Shown here: piece by piece, positions 58,011 to 64,000 of the stretch
Numbering within the stretch: the first letter of the stretch is position 1
Layout: every line of letters begins with the position of its first letter
NCBI RefSeq assembly: GCF_039555335.1
Contig: NC_092628.1
Location: forward strand, 57,709,547 to 57,773,546
Direction: 5' to 3'
Source of the DNA: Amphiura filiformis
Lineage: Eukaryota > Echinodermata > Ophiuroidea > Amphilepidida > Amphiuridae
DNA length: 64,000 nucleotides
Made by a program: the position numbers and the translations under genes
Notes under the pieces: generated by a model
What the model saw: only the letters and a program-made list of their open reading frames with translations
What the model was told of the DNA's origin: nothing
Databases searched by the model: none

Positions 58011-59240
58011 CTGAAAGGATTGAAATTTTAGGATTGACCAACTATAGTACCTGACCTTTAGACCTGATTGGAAATTTGGAATTATGGAATGGGCCAAAAA
58101 ATTGATGGGGAAGGGCACAGTGTATTTTACCCATACGAAAAATCATTCCGTACGGACCGTACCGTGCATGCACAGATCACAGACAGTGACGCAATCAACC
58201 AATCAGCAGTTGGAAAATCGTTAACCCAATGACGTCATCGCTGCATTTTCATTGATAAAATTCAGAATCATTCAAAAACACGACTTTTTAATCGCAAATA
58301 TTTAATTTTTGTAATTAGGAACGTCACTGTCTATCTCAAATTAACATCGTGTATTATCGTAGCGTTGAATGCGCTGAAGCTTGTGAGGCGGATCCGCTGC
58401 AAATTTGGCGGATCTTTTGTTTTTGTGACATTAAAATCCATCTTCGCATGGCCGCTGTGTGTGTGTGTGTGGGAACGGGGTTCAGCTATGCACGCGCTGC
58501 ATGCATAAACACTAGTACTGCTGACTGCGTGTACCAATCGTAGCAGGGTGTAAAATATACAAGTCAATGTTTAATCTCAAATACGTTATTGGGTAAATAT
58601 AAGCATTTGAATAATTTAACAATAATTTGAATCTGAAAAATAAATGAACATGAAAGTTAATGAGTGATTTTACAACATATTTGACTGTTGGATAAATATG
58701 GGTGCTGCAGCTTTGGAGCTAAGGCAATATGGCGCATTACTTTGAAGTTGGTAATGGGTAAATTACACTGTGAAGGGGTCAAAAACTGATGTTTATAGAG
58801 AGAATGAATTTATTCGTTTCAACATTTCACAATGGTGTCAAAGCCAAATTTTCATCCCCATTTGTCAATTTTTTTGTCCCATTTTTAGTCATTTTAATGA
58901 TACTTTACTCTTTGGTGTCCCTATTTTCATCCATGAAAAAAGATTGGGGTCTTGCTCAGCTCGATCCCCCTGGTTATGCCACTGGGAGCTAGGGATCAGC
59001 CTTCAAATTTTTTTAATTTTTTTATTGTAGAAATTTTTCGGTTTGTTCTTTTACATACAATAGTTATTCATTGCAGTTATGTTTACATAGAGAGCTAATC
59101 TATAAGGGATGAAATCATAACTTGACTGGTGGTTGACCACCGGTTCCGTCCGGTTGGAGCCAGTTTTTTAACGCAGTGCAACCGGTTAAGTATTGATTTC
59201 TTCCCTAAATGAGTTGGTTTTTCCTCTTATATTGATTTTC
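58011..59240. repeat. Duplicated 3' flank of the second Kelch exon
   Basis: Parallels 55,666-56,370 in order (ACTATAGTACC, GGAATTATGGAATGGGC, TTTCAACATTTCACAAT, GATGAAATCA, CCGGTTCC, ATTGATTTCTTCCCTAAATG) with an extra segment at about 58,130-58,790 that includes (GT)n at 58,456-58,471. 58,840-58,990 ends with GGTTATGCCACTG, a decayed GGCGTAGC-type end. Confidence 0.65.
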
Positions 59241-61750
59241 AGATACGATTTCAGCAAAATAAAATTTAGCAGTTTAGATTTCTACATATCGTAGCATTTT
59301 GAATAATTCTAGCCTGGTGTGTATTTGAATGAAATGTAGATATATAAAGTATGAAAAGTATACTGTAAGGTATAATAAATTTTGGATACTAATTTTATTG
59401 CAATTTGAACTGTTGGAGCAGTTTTGCAGTTTCTTATATTCCTAATTGCAGTTACTGTATTCATTCCAATAAGCGCCCAGGCGCTTAACAAAGTCATTTT
59501 GGGTGGGCGCATAATTTTGTACATGCATGGTTTACCTAATTTTTTCCTAACAGGCATTTATTAAAGACAAATCTATGTACGTTATAAAATGGTCCTGAGA
59601 CGTTCTAGTAGCTTTTCTGATGCAGAAAATATATTGCAAGTTTACACAGGACTTCTAATCCCTCAGCTATTTCATGGTATCGACGTCTGTCCGTCACTTC
59701 AACATTAATGGTGCCCTTTAGCAAATTGAAAATACCCTGGGTGGGTGCTTATTGGGGCATGGGTGCTTATTGGAACAAATACAGTAGTCATCAAAGCCTA
59801 TGGGCAAAATATTTTGATGTACTTTTAAATTTACAGTTTTGCAATTATCTGCGAAAGCCGAAAAGTGCAAAAATAAAAACCTTTGCGAAAATGTCCTACT
59901 GTACAGTATGATATCTTCGGTGGTATTACATAGTGACATATGTGTATGTTTTTAAAAAGTTTTGTCTCACCTGATAAGGCAGATGACCATAGGCCTATAG
60001 GCTAATCACTTTTCTGTATGGATATGGGTGTACTGTATGTCTGGCTGTATGTGACACTTTGGTTAAAATTTTGTTTAAGTTTTTTATTAAATGCTCTCAG
60101 GTGAACAGTTTAAATGCTATTACAACCAAATTTGGGTCATGTATTAGTAGTATCAAAGGTCACATAATTATGGTGGTCAAAGGTCATTTGAGGTCAACTT
60201 GCATAATAGGCTGAAAATGAACAAATCTGGTCTCGTGTGAACAGTTCTAATCCAATGACAAATTTGGGCCAAAAAACAGTTTTTGGGATTTTCTTTTAAA
60301 AAAGCACTGTCTGCCCAAATTTGACCTCACAGATGAATTTATCAAGTCTTTGCCATTCTACATATGTATACTGTCATATATAGTTTAGACCAACAATTTA
60401 GCAGTTATATGAGTCCCAAAAGTTTCCATATTTCCAGGGTTAAGATCACTGACAATAGTTGATTATACTTGATTCATTTTACCTTGACAGTCGCGGGTGG
60501 TCCTTTCGAACGTTCCAATGAGTCAAATAGGGCCCAAACTTACGCCAGAGTGAACACGATAATGCGATTTATTTTAATGTATACCTCATACCTGATCAAG
60601 AACATAAGATAAGGCCATATACACACTCATGCATAGGGAGACAAACATGATAAAGTTAATCTGTTCTTTTCATTCTCGATCATTAACCTTTGGAACATTT
60701 CACATGCATATTGTTTGTCTCAATGCCTTCTTGGCAATATCGGGTCATATAAGCCTAGTAATTTAAATCGCGAAACTGTAAAACGATCTGTTGGTCAGCA
60801 TAGATATTGAATAAAATTTAATCTCATCATATATTACATCATTTCAAAGCTACACCCTTTTTTGAAATACTGGTTACCAGCGACTTAAAATGAATAGATA
60901 ATAATTGATTGATTGGTGTGTGGTAGATATTGGTACTACATGTATGTTTAGGTTAGTGTTAATTGGTGTATAGTGGCAGATATTGGATATAAGATGAAGT
61001 TTGTGGTCAGTATTCCTATGTACCAGGTAAGATGCTACCACCACCACGTCAGAAAGTGCTTGACAACAATGTGTACACTACAAGATTCCTATTGTGATAG
61101 TCTGCACAAGATACCCAACTAATATACATGGAGAAGCTACACGGTACTAATGCTGCTGCACAGGACCCACCAGCAGATGTACTGTACTGGTACTACACTG
61201 GTTGGTATACCCACCTGGTACTGTACAGTATCAGCTAAGTACCTTTGTGATTGTGTACACGTACCTGTATGTGCGGACTTCCCCAGTAGGAATCTTGTTA
61301 TGTAATTAGGTCAATCAACAATTTTAGAGGTCAAGGCTTGAATGCTAATGTGAAGCCTTGCTTCAATGTGGTAAGAGATCATGCACAGATTTAAAATGGA
61401 ACCCGAACCCAGAAATAGATCAATGCGATCAATAAAGAAGATAAGACTTTGTAAAATATCTTTAAATAACAGAAACTGAGTAGGCAAAGATCGGGCATTT
61501 GAATTGTCAGGTTTGTACCAGAATTAACATTTAAATGTCACTCCCAGATGTTCATATGTTTGATATTAATGATCATTCTCATGCCTGTAGTTTTGGATCA
61601 AGCTAATTACGTTTGTACCTACATTGTACCTAACATGAGTAGTATTGTAGCAAGCCAACCATCTTTTTTGGGTGTGGATTTAGTTTTAAATTTGATGAAA
61701 TAATGATGCTGATTTTTCATGATTGTTGCCTATTAGAGGGGAGGGGTGCC
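59241..61750. other. Gene-free stretch
   Basis: A DR1-like word GGTCAAAGGTCA at 60,175 is followed by GAGGTCAAC. No coding frame with domain or splice support, no TIR pair seen. Confidence 0.45.
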
Positions 61751-61929
61751 CAGTGGCGTAGCGTGGGTCATCATATTTTGGGGGTGCATCGGCCATGATT
61801 GGGGGCCACTGGGTCTGATTGAGGGGGCACAAGCTATTTTTCGGCAATCTCCCTGTGGGATTTTCTAAATTTTGCAATCGATTGGGGGAATATGCCCCCG
61901 CCCCTTACCCCTATGACGCTACACCACTG
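61751..61929. mobile_element. 179-bp hAT-like MITE
   Basis: CAGTGGCGTAGCGTG at the left and GACGCTACACCACTG at the right; GGGTGCC on both sides (7 of an expected 8 bp). Confidence 0.82.
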
Positions 61930-62151
61930 GGGTGCCTCTCCCCTCCTCTGGTTCTGCTGTCTGTAGTGTAAGTGACCATTTGTGAACATTAACTTGAAGC
62001 ATTTTTCAACCAGTATTTTTATGACTTTTACTAAATTAAGTGTAATGTAATGTAAATAATCAGTTCAAAGACATGAATAAAAGTTGAATATAGAAAGAAA
62101 CTGCATTTATCATTTTGTTTGATTGTTTCAATGTTTTGCTAACTACAGCTG
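61930..62151. other. Segment including the match to 28,974-29,106
   Basis: 62,013-62,151 matches the region downstream of gene 1 and includes ATGAATAAAAG, a possible polyadenylation signal. The homology stops where the next inverted-repeat element begins. Confidence 0.5.
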
Positions 62152-63066
62152 ATAGACTGGTTCTTGTTTTTGGAAATATTGCTTATTTAAGCATCAATTG
62201 GCAAGTTCGCATAAAAGCTGGCAACCAAATTATTGTGGTTAATTTGGGTATGCTGAATTCAAATATCTGCCCAGCTACATTTGTATATTGGATATATTCC
62301 AATTCCAATTCCAATGTATATTGGAACCCTGTGACACTAGAAAAGACCCCAAAACGCCCTACATGGTCATACAGGGGGCAAAAATTACACATGCTCCGAA
62401 TTCACTAAAAACATGTAAAATTATTCATCTGGGTCTAAAATGTAACATATTTACAGGTAGGACACATAGTTACCTAGTTATGAGGCTCAACAGGTCCAAG
62501 GTCTATTTGTTATTATTACGATTTTTGTAAAAATGGATGGAAACTGTTCGTCAAGTTCAGAAAATCGATAATAAATAAACAAATACAAATTCAATTGAAT
62601 CTTATGGAATTCTACATATCTTTTGACTCTTTGCTGTGTAACATGGTAACTAGACATCACAGATAGTGCTAACTATTCTTTTTCTGAAACCTCTAAGCTA
62701 GACAAACAATTTGCCTCTGAAACAAAATTGGAGCAACTTTGATTTTTGACCCATACACAACAAGCAAATCGACCTGTGACCTTTTATGTCCCATAACTGC
62801 TTAACGATAGGTTGCACACACACAAACATTACATTTCTGGGATCTGTGGGGCCAGATGCATAATTTGACATGTTTGAAACTGTTATTGGAATAAAATTAA
62901 TTTTTCCCGTTATGGTCTTTTTGAGGGTCACAGTCACAAAATATTGCTTGGCAGACAACAGATTCGAGTTCAGCATACCCAAATTAACAAAAGTAAGCTG
63001 ATTGCCAACTTTTACACAAACTAGCTGCTAGGAATGTGATTTTTTCAAAAATGGAACCAGTCTATG
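62152..63066. mobile_element. 915-bp inverted-repeat element
   Basis: ATAGACTGGTTC at the left and GAACCAGTCTAT at the right. Imperfect arms also pair TTAATTTGGGTATGCTGAA (62,239) with TTCAGCATACCCAAATTAA (62,970). Confidence 0.72.
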
Positions 63067-64000
63067 ATATATTCATGTAGGCATGAATGATATTCTACAG
63101 TAAGAATTACATTTGAATAAACACAGCATGAGGAATGCCTGCATGCACTATGTGATGCAGAAGTGAATCAAACTCGTTCTTGATTGGCTGGTATAATCGG
63201 ATAATGTCTTTTGATTGGTTAATTTGATCAGTATTTTCACCCTGCCCACATTTTGTCCTTGGAAATACAATCGCATATTGCTGTATTCATTCAGATGGAA
63301 TTCTTACTGTAGTATATTATCAATTTCTGATAGCAGTATTGAAGACATCACTTAAGGGGTACTACACCCATTGATTTTTTTTGCATTTTTTTGCATTTTG
63401 TGAAGAAATTACAAAAACAAATTGGACAAAGTGGTATGCAAAATGAAGGGCAAATCTTCTCGTTTTATTGGTGGCATCGGTATCAACGTAGCTTACATGC
63501 TTTTAAAAGTAGAAGCCAAAAGGTGGTACATCACTGATGATTTAAATTCACTTCATTTTGGAAAGCTTACTATCAACGGATTTCGTTAAAATTTTGGATA
63601 TGTGTTGCTAACACGTTAGGGAAATAAAGTTGATATGTAAAATGGGAATAAGTGGTTCCTGATTTCTTTTATGACTTCATGAACTTGGTGCTCCACAACT
63701 ATCAAAAAGGAACTGGGTAAAATGCTTCTATTTTCAATGTTGAGCTATATTTTGTATTTTTAACTTGCGACATTATTTCACTGAAACATAATTAAGCCCC
63801 AGGTAACAGGTTACCACAACCATACTGCAGCAATGTTGAAAAAATTGTATTTCTTGTCACCTATACCACCATATTGGGTAGTTTTCCGTAAGCTTATCTT
63901 TTGTGATTTTGGTAACTATTTTATATTTATTTGTGAAATCCATGTCAACTAGGCATTCTAAATTGTACTCACCATTTACATCCCAAGGTATATTAGTATA
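63067..64000. other. Gene-free stretch with one piggyBac-like left end
   Basis: TTAAGGGGTACTACACCC at 63,352 matches the left end of the 30,655 and 44,964 elements; no right end lies within the window. Confidence 0.5.

Overview
The window is animal (metazoan) genomic DNA. The protein-coding content is spliced BTB-BACK-Kelch genes with GT-AG introns. The rest is a large satellite array and dense, often nested, non-autonomous DNA transposons, plus remnants of a non-LTR retrotransposon, a Penelope-like element and a probable solo LTR. The mix of TIR-element families and the many AGGCCTA-type words suggest a marine invertebrate deuterostome, perhaps an echinoderm. That is an inference from sequence style, not a demonstrated identity.

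Layout. 1-13,245: tandem satellite with a monomer of about 211 bp (roughly 60 copies, running off the left edge), built from two monomer classes arranged in shifting higher-order repeats. 13,246-18,400: older, diverged satellite copies in the OPPOSITE orientation, partly segmentally duplicated (offset about 2.9 kb). They are interrupted by a 428-bp TIR element with a 7-bp target duplication and by a 969-bp TG...CA element that looks like a solo LTR. 18,400-22,300: no recognisable gene.

22,323-26,045 (+): BTB-Kelch gene 1, seen as three exons (BTB, BACK second half, Kelch). 26,046-42,200: gene-poor DNA full of inverted-repeat elements (Harbinger-, piggyBac- and hAT-like MITEs, foldbacks) and a tandem repeat with DR1-like nuclear-receptor motifs. 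42,190-44,510 (-): decayed non-LTR retrotransposon with reverse-transcriptase motifs. 44,680-49,730: nested MITEs and a Penelope-like GIY-YIG endonuclease remnant at about 46,690-47,192 (+).

50,278-58,010 (+): BTB-Kelch gene 2 with BTB, BACK and Kelch exons, followed by a SECOND complete Kelch exon without BTB/BACK exons of its own. This is a tandem duplication of about 2.3-2.6 kb that could act as an alternative 3' terminal exon. 58,011-64,000: repeats and non-coding DNA.

BTB-BACK-Kelch proteins normally act as substrate adaptors for Cullin-3 ubiquitin ligases: BTB binds Cul3 and dimerises, Kelch binds substrate. Points of most interest: both BTB exons carry different one-base frame breaks close together that run into the same TAG; the BACK exons are almost identical while their surroundings have diverged; an exact 40-bp piece of the BACK exon sits in gene 2's intron; and the Kelch exon is duplicated.
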